From the NCBI GenBank assembly GCA_902728285.1, contig CACVBU010001239.1, positions 429,415-493,414 on the forward strand: a DNA stretch of 64,000 nt, written 5' to 3'. The number at the start of each line of letters is the position of its first letter. Positions within the stretch are counted from its first letter, which is position 1. A model generated the notes under the pieces. That model ran no database searches and was not told the DNA's origin. It saw nothing but the letters and a program-made list of their open reading frames with translations. Shown one piece after another: positions 10,178 through 20,876 of the stretch. Both the position numbers and the translations under genes were made by a program. This DNA comes from Clytia hemisphaerica (Eukaryota; Cnidaria; Hydrozoa; Leptothecata; Clytiidae).

Positions 10178-12784
10178 GGACGGACATGGGTTAATTTATA
10201 GAACCTCCACCGGGGCACCCGGCGGTAGGTCCAAAAATAACACCATATACATAGACGGCCTCAGACCCTTTTCATCGCCCAATATAACCGTCCAAGTCGG
10301 ATAATAGGCTATCATAAAAATAGGTAAAAGTAGATTTGATTTTTGTATAAACCTCTGTGATTCTTGACTTCCATTCTTCGGGGTCTGGTATTGAAGCAGT
10401 TGCATTGGTGGTCGCTGATAACAAGAAAGGTTTTTAAGAATATTCACGGTCGTTTTGAAAATGTTACAATTTGAAATAACTTCTTGTGAAATAACAGCAA
10501 AATGGAGGCTTTTCGGTTTCTAAATTGTCATTTTAAGTTTTACGTTTTTACGTATCATAGAGATTGGTTTTTAAAATGTTTCTATATAATGCATTTCAAC
10601 TACTTTAATAACTTTGATGGTTTGTCGATATGGGTGAATGTTTTTTCTTAACGGAAAATTGCATTGAATTATAAATTGACCCACATCGATTGCTGCTACC
10701 ATTAGGGTACCAACGCAATTTTTTTCCGTCAGCGGACGCAGACCTGAATTAGCGGTTGCAGACTTGATTTAGCGGCCGAAGACCTGAATTAAAAACTGAA
10801 GACTTGATGCAGCGGTCGAATACATTTTTTAACGGCCGAAGACCTGGAGAAAATGGATTTTGGAAATTTGTAATGAAAAAAAATTTAAGGTAAATGATTT
10901 TAAACTAAAAAGATTGAAAATTAATGCCAATAACTCGTCTCAAACTACCCATCTTTCGTTTTCGATAACACTGCACGAACCACTGGACCATCGCAACTGG
11001 TGCTTTGCCGAGTGGTTCAAGCTAGTTTAACTGACCCTTACTTATCTATCAGGTATTTGGCCGGTGACTTGCTAAATCAGGTCTTCGGCCGTTAAATCAG
11101 GTCTTCGGCCTTTTAATTCAGGTCTTCGGCCGCTAAATCAGGTCTGCGTCCACTAACGGAAAAAAAATTTGCGGTACCACCTTTCTAGAAACTCTGATCA
11201 AAGATTGCGGATTAAACTTAGCCCAATATTTTGAATACAGATTAGTGGTTTAAAGCTGGAAACACATACCGTTAACAATGACAGTAGTAAAACAAGAAGT
11301 CGTTCTTGCTCCCATGATTGCAAAAGTTGGTGCGAGAAATGTGTATGTTCCTCCTTGAACAATTGGTAGCCTGAAAGAAAAAATCAAATAACTTCTTATT
11401 CATGATATGCACCATTGTAATATCTTCCAAGGACCCAAAATCTGATTGGTTGAAAGTGACGCATTGACTGATTTTACGTCATTTACAACCAATCAGCTGT
11501 TGGTTCGGTGATGTAATCTCAGAAGACATTGCAATGGTGCATATCATGAATTATGTATAGATTGTCTTTCATCGATGCCGTACTTTATTTTTAGCCAAGT
11601 TATAATTTCTTGATTTAGAATGGACAGTTCCCTATTAGTTAAAAACATTTGTTCAAATTTTCTGTCTCGGCTCTAGAGGGTTGAATCATTGCTCAATTTC
11701 GAACAAAGCTTTTTGAAAATAGTTTTTCAGATCATCAAATCAAGCACACATAAAAACAAATAAAAAAGGAAATAATTTTTGAAATAAACCTTTTCCCCGT
11801 AGTCGCGCGGTCACACGCGTGCCACTTAATTATTTGACCCCCCTAAACTCGATTCAATCCTTTTTTGAAACATTTTTCTATTGTCTATAGGTGCGAAAAA
11901 AGGACTGGGACGGTTTTAGTGGGATAAAGCGGACAAAAAAATGCCCGCGCGGTAATTGGCGACTACGGTCGAAAAGGTGTATACCTGACTCCGAATGTGG
12001 ATTGCAAGAGTGTCACCAAACCAGAACAGAAGAACAGTGTGCTGATCAATTCACCAACGATGGTGGAGTTGTTACCAAGACATAAAGCACCTGCCAACGC
12101 AAAGGGTAATCCTACTGTAGCCCCAAACATCGTCAGATAGTGCTGAAAAACAAAGGTTAGAACTGAAAGGTGGAGAATCGGGCAGAGGCTAAAGCAGAAT
12201 TCATGTAAAAGAACGCGTTTTTAAGGAAAACAGTATAATTGTCTCTTAGACATAATAATCGATTTATAATAATCATTTTTTTATCAGAATTTCATGCTCT
12301 ATCCGAGGGTATCAATCATTTTCGTTCAACTTAGAAAAATCATTAATTTGTTCACTATTTTTGGGGTTTAGGATTACATACCTACGTCAGTTTTTTTCCC
12401 ATAAAAACTTTGGCAAGGCCTCATTCGCGGACCCCCTCTCAAAAAAATCTCAAAAGTCCTATCTACTTTCGAACCAATCACATGCGGTTGCGTCCCAAAA
12501 AAAATGCTACGGATCCTTTCCCCCCTACTTTGTTGCAATAGTAAATGCTTTTGGTGAAGATTGCTTCAAAAAAGAACTGCTATTTTCGCAACTCGATTAC
12601 TTAGAAAATCGACCAATAATTATAATAACCCAGCCTTTAACAGACTTTTAACTTTACGAATAAATTATACCTGAAATCCAAGAAGCATTGCCAAAGGCCA
12701 TGATGGATCTTTATCGATACGATAGAGTAGTTCATCTTTTGATTGTTTCGCTCCACTCTTTTCTGATTCTACTTTTTGACCCAT
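4795..12784 (-). CDS. SLC23 / nucleobase-ascorbate transporter, nine exons, 3' part missing
   Basis: Exons (- strand order): 12784-12671, 12142-11985, 11370-11270, 10414-10353, 7954-7798, 7060-7036, 6240-6144, 5699-5561, 5048-4795. All junctions are GT-AG and every phase fits, giving 369 codons. The product is a polytopic plasma-membrane permease of the NAT/NCS2 family, whose members carry ascorbate or nucleobases, mostly by cation symport. Seen in order: [19 protein letters not shown] (TM1 with the QH motif), [100 protein letters not shown] and [20 protein letters not shown]. The last segment is the NAT signature, but its conserved Gly is Ser (AGT codon). The final ~200 residues expected of an SLC23 protein were not found. 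The first exon begins exactly at ATG after an AG acceptor, so an upstream exon exists. Confidence 0.9.
6698..6940. mobile_element. Dispersed repeat, GTTAAGAACAT-rich, copy 1
   Basis: It shares order and sequence with 27264-27519. Both begin near AACGTTTT..TATAAGAA, contain several AAGAACAT motifs and AAAAAGTTAAGAACATCCGA, and end GAATGTT.TTATAAAAAAAC. The inverted ends (TTATAAGAA / TTCTTATAA) suggest a MITE. This copy is in an SLC23 intron. Confidence 0.6.
7123..7436. mobile_element. MITE, ends AGACCATTTCATAAAT / ATTTATGAAAAGGTCT
   Basis: Both ends carry long imperfect inverted repeats that include ACATCACTTG..TC, CAATTACCAT and the reverse CCATGGCAATAATTTCAAAA. A shorter second copy is at 57885-58067. 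This copy has about 130 bp of extra interior sequence with repeated AAGTGACGAAA-like units. It lies in the SLC23 intron downstream of the 25-nt exon's donor-acceptor pair. Confidence 0.7.
8660..10200. repeat. Macrosatellite, ~321-bp unit, about five copies, with (GACG)n tail
   Basis: The landmark TTTTTGGCCCAAATTTGCCC recurs near 8720, 9042, 9362, 9684 and 10006, a period close to 322 bp. Each unit contains two related halves (TTGTACAAAAAATCAGAAAA and TTGTGCAAAAAATCAGAAAA), so it is dimeric. Short open frames through the array repeat the same meaningless peptide. The array ends in a GACGGACG / GAACGAAC microsatellite at 10143-10185. It sits in an SLC23 intron (7955-10352). Confidence 0.85.
10706..11178. 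mobile_element. MITE with GGTACC ends and ~20-bp subterminal repeats
   Basis: The left end GGTACCAACGCAATTTTTTT and the right end AAAAAATTTGCGGTACC are inverted. Inside each end are four to six head-to-tail copies of a 20-22-bp unit around GCGGCCGAAGACCTGAATTA (10733-10850) and its complement (11075-11155). Such arrays are typical transposase-binding subterminal repeats. It lies in the SLC23 intron 10415-11269. Confidence 0.8.
11398..11553. mobile_element. Palindromic MITE, ATTCATGATATGCACCATTG ends, copy 1
   Basis: The element is nearly self-complementary: CATGATATGCACCATTG at the left, CAATGGTGCATATCATG at the right, with inner arms AACCAATCAGCTG / TCTGATTGGTTGAAAGTGAC. A second full copy is at 16313-16467 and a fragment (TTCATGATATGCGCCATTGG) is near 18353. 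Confidence 0.8.
11785..11984. mobile_element. MITE abutting an SLC23 exon (CCTTTTCGACYGTAG family, copy 1)
   Basis: The right end GACTACGGTCGAAAAGGTGT runs directly into the SLC23 exon that ends at 11985; the left end is AACCTTTTCCCCGTAGTCGC. The same family occurs complete at 45386-45578 and as a half copy at 46171-46277 (ACCTTTTCGACCGTAGCCGC). The intron's splice donor (GTATACACC on the - strand) lies at the element's edge. Confidence 0.8.
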
Positions 12785-13715
12785 CTAAAAGTAAAAGAAT
12801 AGATATTCAAATCAAATACCGAGGTTAATAGTAGGTAAAATAAATGCCTTAAATAAATTGTTCTTGTATTTTCGTAGTCTAGCAAGCTAGACGACTAATT
12901 CAGACATAGTAGAAATAAAGCAAAAAGTAATGGAGGGAACAATTTTAGTCGTCTAGAAAGCTTTGTGCAAACAAATTGTGCAAACTCCAAATCAAAGAAA
13001 AATGTCAATATTTCAATTATAATTTTTCCCGCTCAAAAAAATTATTGAAAAAAAAAATGTGTGTGGATTTGTGTGTTAAAAGTTTTTCATTTTGAGTTGA
13101 TTTTGTTTTGGGAGTTTGTTGTTGCTTGATAAATTGTTTTCTCGCTACGCAAGTTTCTGCGTAGCTAGCCGGGGTATTTATAAGGCTGAAACACCGGATT
13201 CTTCCAGTCGTTTATACAAACTAAATCCCGTATTAGTATTAGTATTATTAGTATTACAGGCATTATAAACGACTCCAGTCTAGTATTTTCGTTACCATTC
13301 TCCTCAAAAGCTGACCATGCAGCTGAGAGTTAATTGACGTGTAAAGGATGGCAAGTTAGGGTAGACTGTTTAAATTCAGTGTATTACAACACAACTTCTC
13401 TCCACTATTCTTGATGAACCTAGAGATAAAATCTCTAGCTCCAATCAATCGTAAAAGGGGTTACGCACGGATTACGAGTCTCGTGTTCGCAAAGCGAAAG
13501 GAATTCTATAGACGCCAGGTAGACGCCCAAGCCCACTGGTTATGTAAGAAGAGGTGGGAGGGGCTATCAATCCGCTGCTCAAAAGAATATCGTACTTTTT
13601 TTCCGAAAATCCCAAATCCCAAAGAAATTCCGAAAATCCAAAATTCCATAAATCTAAAAATTACAACTTAAAACGGATCAAAACTCAAAGTACTGCGAAT
13701 CTTGTGATGATGACG
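12785..13715. other. Non-coding stretch upstream of SLC23 exon at 12784
   Basis: No exon is recognised. It holds a short inverted pair GTCTAGCAAGCTAGACGACT / AGTCGTCTAGA (12880-12960), and at 13195-13275 a (TTAGTA)n tract inside an imperfect hairpin CAGTCGTTTATA / TATAAACGACT. Confidence 0.5.
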
Positions 13716-14050
13716 TACCTTAAAGGAAGAAATTTTGGCGGGAATTTAATTTGGCGGATGGCCGAAAAAGTTTTTTAGAGGGAATTTAATTTGGCGGATG
13801 GACGAAAAAACTAAATTTGGCGGGAATTTAATTTGGCGTTTGCTGAAAAATGTATCCTTAAAATGGCGTAAAAACAGCAAAAAAATGCAAAAACACCTTA
13901 AAAGAGATCATATTTTCAAAAAGTTTAATTTGGCGGGAATTTAATTTGGCAGATGGCGGAAAAAGAAATTTTGGCGGGAACTTAATTTGGCGGATTCTGG
14001 CCAAATCCGCCAAATTTTCTTTCCGCCAAAATTTCTTCTTCTTTAAGGTA
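13716..14050. mobile_element. MITE with TACCTTAAAGGAAGAAATTT ends and TTTGGCGG repeats
   Basis: The left end TACCTTAAAGGAAGAAATTT is inverted at the right as AAATTTCTTCTTCTTTAAGGTA. The interior repeats the unit TTTGGCGGGAATTTAATTTGGC many times in both orientations. This is a foldback-type non-autonomous element. Confidence 0.75.
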
Positions 14051-14394
14051 AATCTATTTACAGAAAGTTAAAGGAAGCAACAATTCCCGTGTTTAAAAAG
14101 GGAAAATAACTCGGATAGTTAACTTAAAGAAGGCACAATCTCCCGAGTTAGAAAATGAAAAATAACTCGGACAGTTAAAGGAACCAAAAATTCCAAATTC
14201 AAAAAATGAAAAATAAAGTTAAAGAAAGCAAAATAAACCGAGCTATGAAATGTAAAATGACGTTATAACTCGGGATTACTCGGTTTTTTAACTTGGAAAG
14301 AATAACTCGGGAATTCCGGGTCTCTATAATTTCGAATGTTTTTGTTCGAAAATCTTGTTAGATTCGAACGTTAGATTCGAACAAAAACATTCGA
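14051..14394. repeat. Degenerate tandem AACTCGG repeats ending in a perfect hairpin
   Basis: From 14060 to 14310 a ~60-70-bp unit around AAAATAACTCGGAYAGTTAA recurs about four times. At 14331-14394 TTCGAATGTTTTTGTTCGAA is followed after a short loop by TTCGAACAAAAACATTCGA, a near-perfect hairpin with three further TTCGAA-type sites inside. Confidence 0.6.
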
Positions 14395-15249
14395 CAATTA
14401 AGTTCCCGCCAAAAATATGCACATCAAATTAAATAAACAATTTTTTTGATTCAGAAGCTTCAAAATAAATGCAGCAGCATTTTCAGTGATGTGAAATTAT
14501 CATTATACGTAGAAAAAGAAGATGTATTGTATTTTTTTGATTGAGAAGAATTTCTTCATGATTGCGTTTCTCTATAAGATTGATAACACTTTTCGATGTT
14601 TTTGTTTCGATGCATGGATGACAGAAATTTGCATACTGGTTTAAATAGCTATAAATGGTCTGAAACAACATTTTTGCAACAAAAACTAAATTAAATGGGG
14701 AACTTCTCGACTTTCAACTTTATTGTCAAGCTGTATGTAAACGTGTCGAATTTTCGAAGTTGTTTGAAGAATTGATGCTGAAAAGTTAAAGACACAGTTT
14801 TGTGGAGAATTGGCTGGGAGAGACACCAGAGAGCTTTTACAAAAATCCCTCGTTACATGGTTTAATCAAAGACATTGAATTTCCCTTGTTTTGTTATGGA
14901 AAATATTCTTGACAAGTATTAAAGAATTTCAAGTTTTTATGCATTTACATATTATTGTATTGATAAAAAAAACTGTTTGGTTTTCACGAACGAACGTGCC
15001 AGCAAAAGCTGAATTTATCTCTGCTTTGGGTTGTGTCACGTGTGTGTCGAGTAGTTTTGTAATAATTTCTATATATTTCATCAGATTTATTTGCACTGAC
15101 TTTTTGGAAAGAATAGAATAAGAGTTCATCAAAAAATGGTTTGTTTTTTTACGTTTTTCCGTTAGCATTATTTATTCCGAGAGTTCAGTTCTTTTTCCGC
15201 TGTTTTGTTTTGATTTTCTCACACCGCTTACCCAAATGTTAGCTAATTT

Positions 15250-15800
15250 CTATTTTAAGTCGTCCTTCCTTTCCAATCTCGAGTTATCGCAGCCAAATTT
15301 GAGTCCTATTCAAGCGTTATAAACTCTTCAATCTCATTCCCCATAAAATTCCCGATAGAATGAGGGGTCAACGACCTCCCAACTCCTTTCCAATCTCACG
15401 TTATTGCATTTTTTTGTTTTGATGACGTCATCAACTGAAAATGGCTAAAAATTCAGCCAAATTTGAATATCCTTTTCAAGTCTCATAGATCCTGTTATCT
15501 CATTCCCCATAAAATTCCCGATAGATTGAGGGGTCAACGACCTCCCAACTCCGTTTCAAACTCGAGATATCGCATATTTTCTGTTTTGATGACGTCATCA
15601 ACTGAAAATGGCTGGCCACATTTAGAAGTCCTACTCAAGCCTCGTAAATCCTCCCATCTTATTCTCCATGGAATTCCCGATAGAATGAGGGGTCAACGAC
15701 CTTCCAACTCCTTTTCAAACTCGAGATATCGCACTTTGAAGTTTTTTACCAAACCTGTGACGTCATTGGGTCCCTTTACCCCTAATGTTATCAACGGTCA
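15250..15800. repeat. Three tandem ~160-166-bp repeats carrying TGACGTCA palindromes
   Basis: The landmark GAGGGGTCAACGACCT occurs at 15362, 15528 and 15687. Units share CATTCCCCATAAAATTCCCG and TTTTGATGACGTCATCAACT. Two units contain the 8-bp CRE palindrome TGACGTCA in identical context. A 159-codon frame (15463-15942) reads across and repeats itself, which is explained by the array rather than by a gene. Confidence 0.75.
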
Positions 15801-16312
15801 ATTATCGAATTTAGGAATTTTTGCGGTCAACAGGTACCTTATGCCCCAAGGGTCCCAAAAAAACAAAAAACGTCAATTTTTTCCAAGGGAAAGTGGTTTT
15901 TTAAATTTGAGAAAGATTGACACTACAACGACTTCTTCTTAAAAAACGCTAATTTTCACGAAATTTTCAAAGTTTAAACATTCCAGAGGCTAAACATGGT
16001 GGAATAACGGCTAGACGAAAAAAAAGGTGAATTTCCATTTTTAGGGCCCGCATATCATTGAAATTTTGTAAATTTTGCTTACGCGCATGCGTTTGCCAAA
16101 AGAGTCGCACTCCGCTCGCTTACGCTCGCTCCGTGCGTAATCAAAAAGGTCTGTTATACACGGGAATGAAGCTGTTTAACATCGTTCTGGTAAAGCAATT
16201 CCTGACTGAGCCCGATTCTTGCTATAGGTCTGATATAGAAACGAAAAGTGAAATATTCTCTCAACTTTTTCAAACCCTTTCTACAAACCAATTAATATAC
16301 TTGAATGATAAG

Positions 16313-16467
16313 AATTCATAATATGCACCATTACAATGTCTTCCACGGACCCAACAGCTGATTGGTTGAAAGTGACGTATTGACTGATTTTATGTCACTT
16401 ACAACGAATCAGCTGTTAGGTCCGTGATGTAATGTCAGAAGACATTGCAATGGTGCATACCATGAAT
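16313..16467. mobile_element. Palindromic MITE, ATGCACCATTRCAATGTCTTC family, copy 2
   Basis: This is the same element as 11398-11553, with arms AGCTGATTGGTTGAAAGTGA and AACGAATCAGCTGTTAGGTC and ends TTCATAATATGCACC / GGTGCATACCATGAA. Confidence 0.8.
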
Positions 16468-16799
16468 AGCCCCCAAAACACTTTCCCCTTATAAGGTCGT
16501 CCAAACAAGACAAGAAAGCATGTTATTCACAACAAGTCTTCCCGTCATCCAATGTGTGGCTTTCTAAATCCCACTGTCACAAGCCCCTTTTTGACGTGAT
16601 ATTGACATGTGACGGGAAGGTGTTATCTGGCAGTGGAAGAAAGAACCATACAAATACTATATATATATATGAAAACTAAGGATTTTCGCATCTAAATATG
16701 AAAGTCATCAAGTATAGTTAATGATGATTATTATTGCTGGTTATTGTTTTTATTGTCACGTATACAAATTTCAGTTAATTCAATAATTCTAACAAAATG

Positions 16800-16960
16800 A
16801 CACTCGAAATTCTCTAATTTGAAGTCAACAGGCAATCTCGAATCATGGAGAAATTCGAATTATAGAAAGCATTTTACGAAGATTCCTCCTTGACGGTGAT
16901 TGAGAATTAGTTCGAATTATAGAATAAAGATTCGAATAATAGAAGTTCAATGCAAGGAGA
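16800..16960. repeat. TTCGAATTATAGAA-rich dispersed repeat
   Basis: It contains TCTCTAATTTGAAGTC, AAATTCGAATTATAGAA and TTCGAATAATAGAAGTTCAA. Related copies are at 51100-51260 and, interrupted, at 53677-53906, with fragments near 5365 and 5510. It is non-coding and is probably an old MITE family with ends like AGTTGGCTCTCTCTAATTCG. Confidence 0.5.
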
Positions 16961-17181
16961 GCCCACTATACTATTTCATGCATTTACAATTAAAACTTTT
17001 TTTAATTTTCTTCAAAAATAACTCTTCTTCTCAAAATAAAACTCAAAATCAAATTAATGTATTTCAAAAAAATCAAATGAACCTGTATTTGTCAATCTAA
17101 ATAGTGAACAATTTCTGTGCATGAACAAGTATGACCAAAGAAATTTGATACCAGAATCACGTATAGAAGGGGGAAATTTGT

Positions 17182-17325
17182 ATTCTTGACGTAAAAATGT
17201 TTTCTACGGAAAGACCCCGGTTTTAGCCAGCAGTGTCAACTTTAAACTAGACAAAAGTTGTATAAAATTTGCCACTACTGGCAAAAACCGGGGTCTTTCC
17301 GTAGAAAACATTACGTCATGAATAT
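17182..17325. mobile_element. Palindromic MITE, GTTTTCTACGGAAAGACCCC arms
   Basis: GTTTTCTACGGAAAGACCCC at the left is matched by GGGGTCTTTCCGTAGAAAAC at the right, extended by CGGTTTTAGCCAG / CTGGCAAAAACCG. It can fold into one long hairpin. Confidence 0.85.
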
Positions 17326-17490
17326 CATGAATTGGAAGGGGAAAATTCATATTAAGGTATCCAACAAGTCAGAAAACAAATGTCGATACACAGTACTCCC
17401 TCCATACGTAAGTAGAGCTAAGGTATTGAAATTCACGACAAACAAGAACAATCAAAAAGTACGAGACGTTTAATAAATGTGGCCGTGTGA

Positions 17491-17932
17491 CCCGGGGGGG
17501 GGCACTCGATTTCGAAATGACGGTATGTGCCGCGCAAAATCTGCTTTTCAAAATCGTACCCTTACAGTGCAGTTCAATATCGCTGAAAAGGTACCCTTTC
17601 AGTGCATTTCTCTTGGTGTACCCTTATAGTGCACTATATTTCTCAGCTGTAAATCTGCGTGAAAGAAGAAGCTTGGAAAATTTTCTGTTTCAAAGAAAAG
17701 CTGAGAAAACTATTCTTATTAGCTGTAATTATCAGTCAATAGAAACTTTTTCAATTCAGACAAACGAGAAGTAAAAACCTTTCTTTTTAACAATTACTTT
17801 GATTTAGTTTCAAAATTCGACCCTTGCAGTGCAATCTCACAGAAACACATCCTTACAGTGCATTTTGGGATGCTGAAAAACCTCATGCGGCACATGACGT
17901 AGGCTAGATCATATGAGTGTCCCCCCCCCCGG
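17491..17932. mobile_element. G-run-ended element with target-site duplication
   Basis: It starts CCGGGGGGGGGCACTCGA and ends GAGTGTCCCCCCCCCCGGG. The sequence GGCCGTGTGACC occurs on both sides (17481-17492 and 17932-17943), a direct repeat consistent with a duplicated target (about 8-12 bp). Subterminal units of the type TACCCTTACAGTGCA recur at both ends (near 17555, 17590, 17617, 17820, 17850). Confidence 0.8.
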
Positions 17933-17951
17933 GCCGTGTGACCATTCGTCG

Positions 17952-18183
17952 CTCACATGACTAAAGGTTAAATCTCAAAATTAGTACCTTACAAAATTAG
18001 TACCTTACAAAATTTAAAGTTTTACTGTGGTGGTAATCTTTGAGATTTAGATTGTCCTTTCTCCATGTAGAGGAATAGTCAATGTTGTCATATGACAAAA
18101 AGGCCAATCTCAAAGGCAGAACAGAATTGCAAGATTTCCAATTTTCCAAGACCCTTATTTGAGATTTAACCTTTAGTCATGTG
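17952..18183. mobile_element. MITE, CACATGACTAAAGGTTAAAT ends
   Basis: The left end CACATGACTAAAGGTTAAAT plus CTCAAA is mirrored at the right by TTTGAGATTTAACCTTTAGTC then ATGTG. There is an internal direct duplication ATTAGTACCTTACAAA (17982-18010). It sits immediately beside the G-run element at 17491. Confidence 0.8.
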
Positions 18184-18379
18184 GATGGTGCATTTTTGAC
18201 ATATTTTCCCATTAGTAGAGGCTTGCTCGTCATGTACAAGGTAGCCAAGTTATATTTATTCCAAGAAGACCAGCCATAAGAGACCAGGCAGAAACCTTTT
18301 CTGCTTTTTTTTTCACTTATGACTTTGCTTTACAATGGTTTATGAGATTGAATTCATGATATGCGCCATTGGGCTTTTC

Positions 18380-19960
18380 CAGAATAGTCCGTGCCCCCCC
18401 CCCTGTTGAGGATATCGGATATCCAGGGGGTTAATGATTTTTGCTCAACAGTGGATATCCAGGGGGTAAAGTGTCTTTTCAAGACACTTTTTCAAGACCC
18501 GAAACGAAACGGTTCCGAAACACTGTGTGAACGTCAAAATTGGAAACGTAAAAAAAGAAGACCGTTACAAAGCAAAACAGATCGAAACGGTTTCGCTCCA
18601 CTATTTTCATCAGAACGGAAATGATCCGTTCCGATTCCGTTAGCGATGCGCAACCGTAACGTCTGAACATAGTCTAAAAATGGTTTGTTGGCAAGGTTTT
18701 AAACTTAAAAAAACTTAAATCTCACAAGGAAAATCGTCCACGGACCCAAAACCCTTTATCGCACACTTTCCGCCCCTTACTACAAATCCATCCCAACTAA
18801 CCTCTTTACAAGTGTATACTATATAGAAAATCATAACATAATCAACTTGTTCAAAATTCCAAACGCCCAGCTCCATTGCACTCGAAAATAACCAAAGTTT
18901 TTTTCGTTTTAATATAAATCATACACGACATTAATTTGATAAAAATAACCTTTAGTGTCAATTGCTTTCTAACTTTGTCCCCATAACACACAACTCATAT
19001 TTCACAACAAATCATTTACCCTGTGTTTGATGCATTTTCAAATTTGGTACAAAAGGTTTCAGAAGCCTTCAATTTGTATAGTCTACACAATAGACAGCTT
19101 CAGGCTGTTAGGTCTTACTCTACATGAAGAGTAGGAGTTTTACACTCGAAACGAAGAAAGATATGACGTAGCCTATCAATTTACTTCTCAAAAAATCATG
19201 CAACCGTTATTAGCCACTGTCTACAAAGACTATGTTAAGTCATGAATTACGGGTTCGAGGAGGCTTTGTGGTGCATGAATTACTTGCACATTTACATCAA
19301 AATATACTCATAAAATGTTACAAATAATAACATTTTTAATAAGAACATTAGAGTAATTTATAACTTATGGACCAAATAATTTAACAAGACCCGAAATCTT
19401 CACGTTTCTAAAAAGACATGGTAGTCATAATCAAAATCTACCAACAAAACGTTTACTGTAAACCATGACAAACTGGTCTTATCAATGGATGGCCTCAATC
19501 CAAATGAAGTCTCAAGATAGTTTGCAATGCAGGGATCAACACTAACCTAATTCAACTTTCAAAACTTGTCAATCAAATGGCGACAATTAACAAAAACAAC
19601 ACTTATGTGTGTTTTTTTTCTAGTACTGCCCCAAGTCTAAAAAAAATATGACAGTCTTATACGAAAAACATATTGATTCTGATTGATTGACAAAGGATTC
19701 GCGGTGTCGGTGACTCAATTTCGGACAACATGCTTTCATGATGGGAAGATCCAAAAAAAACTGATGATGATGACTGGTTCCTCTTTACAGAGGAAGTCTC
19801 GTTCTGCTTTGGGCGGGTCAAGGAGTTGTCTCGTTAGAACTGTCTTACGCTAGAGTTTAAATATTGCCTGTCAGCTTGTGAGGCAGGAATAAGCGGAATC
19901 TCAGATCAAGTGCGTTAATCGGCGTGAACCACTAGGGAACAAGGCCAGCGCACTCTCTCC
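18380..19960. other. No gene seen; short GC/AT repeats only
   Basis: 18390-18465 holds a C-run followed by GGATATCCAGGGGGTTAATG and a second GGATATCCAGGGGGT, a small inverted/direct repeat group. The rest is AT-rich with no exon signals that can be supported. Confidence 0.4.
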
Positions 19961-20175
19961 TTATTCGCGGTGTATTGTGGAGTCGATACCTGATCACAGT
20001 CAAAAATTGTGTGATATTTTTGGAAAGTCAAAAAATTACTCTTTTTGGTAAATTTAGAATAAAATCATCACCACATCTTTTAGTAAAAACTATTTTAACC
20101 TCTAAAAACTTGAGAGCATACTCTATACTGACATGGCAACACTTGGTCAAAAAAGGTGCGAAAAATATTGAAGAT

Positions 20176-20876
20176 TTGGTGTGATTTTTTCAGGTTACTT
20201 TTCGGTGGATTGTAGTAACCTCAAAAACCCATCAAAATTTGAATTTTAAAGATTCTGATTTCTTCTACTTCTAATAATCCATCTTGAGATGTGATTTAGT
20301 TTATGATTTGATGTTATAGTCATGCAAAACAAATAATATTGATCTTTGATTAATAGCCTTATTAGCTTTAACTTAACACAGGATTACAGTGAAAATGGTT
20401 CTTTTCTACAAGAGTAACCTTAAATATACAACCTTTTTGTTTATCAGTCATAATTTTCTTGATGAATTTAGCTTCTATTACCTTTATCAAACCAATTGCC
20501 AACAAAATATCCACTTTTTTTGAAGACAATTAGATGATAAAAGGGGTTTATAAAATGAAAATTGTGAATTGGTAACCTCAATTTAGCCCCAAAAATACAG
20601 CTTATAGGAAATCCAAATTGGTTTTTGCTTAGAATGAGGCCTACTTGAGGCATATTTAAATTTTGAGCAATTTTGCTTCAGTAGGTATCGATTTATAAGC
20701 TTTAGAATGAGGTAACCTCATTTGGGTAACCTCAATTTAACCACGTCATATTTCTAAGTATTACTCAGGATTGAAGTAACCTCTTAAATTCGCGTTTCTT
20801 CTAAATCCACGAGAAATTTCTATACTTGAGTTCTTCAAAGTTTTGATATGGTAACCTCAAAATTCCACCAGATACC
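20176..20876. mobile_element. Element with repeated GGTAACCTCA motifs
   Basis: GTAACCTC or GTAACCTT occurs at about 20215, 20416, 20571, 20711, 20725, 20777 and 20850. Imperfect inverted ends TTTGGTGTGATTTTTTCAGG (left) and AAAATTCCACCAGATACC (right) bracket the cluster. GGTAACC is a near-palindrome, as expected of a repeated protein-binding site. The interior is non-coding. Confidence 0.5.

Noticed and set aside
8660..10200. CRISPR-like array
   Set aside because: Units are long, contiguous and lack unique spacers; the sequence is plainly eukaryotic.
9257..10218. Several 60-100-codon open frames on both strands with near-identical peptides
   Set aside because: They are the same frame repeated by the 321-bp macrosatellite; no start, splice or domain evidence.
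15463..15942. 159-codon open frame
   Set aside because: It is read across three tandem repeats and repeats its own peptide; no domain and no splice signals.
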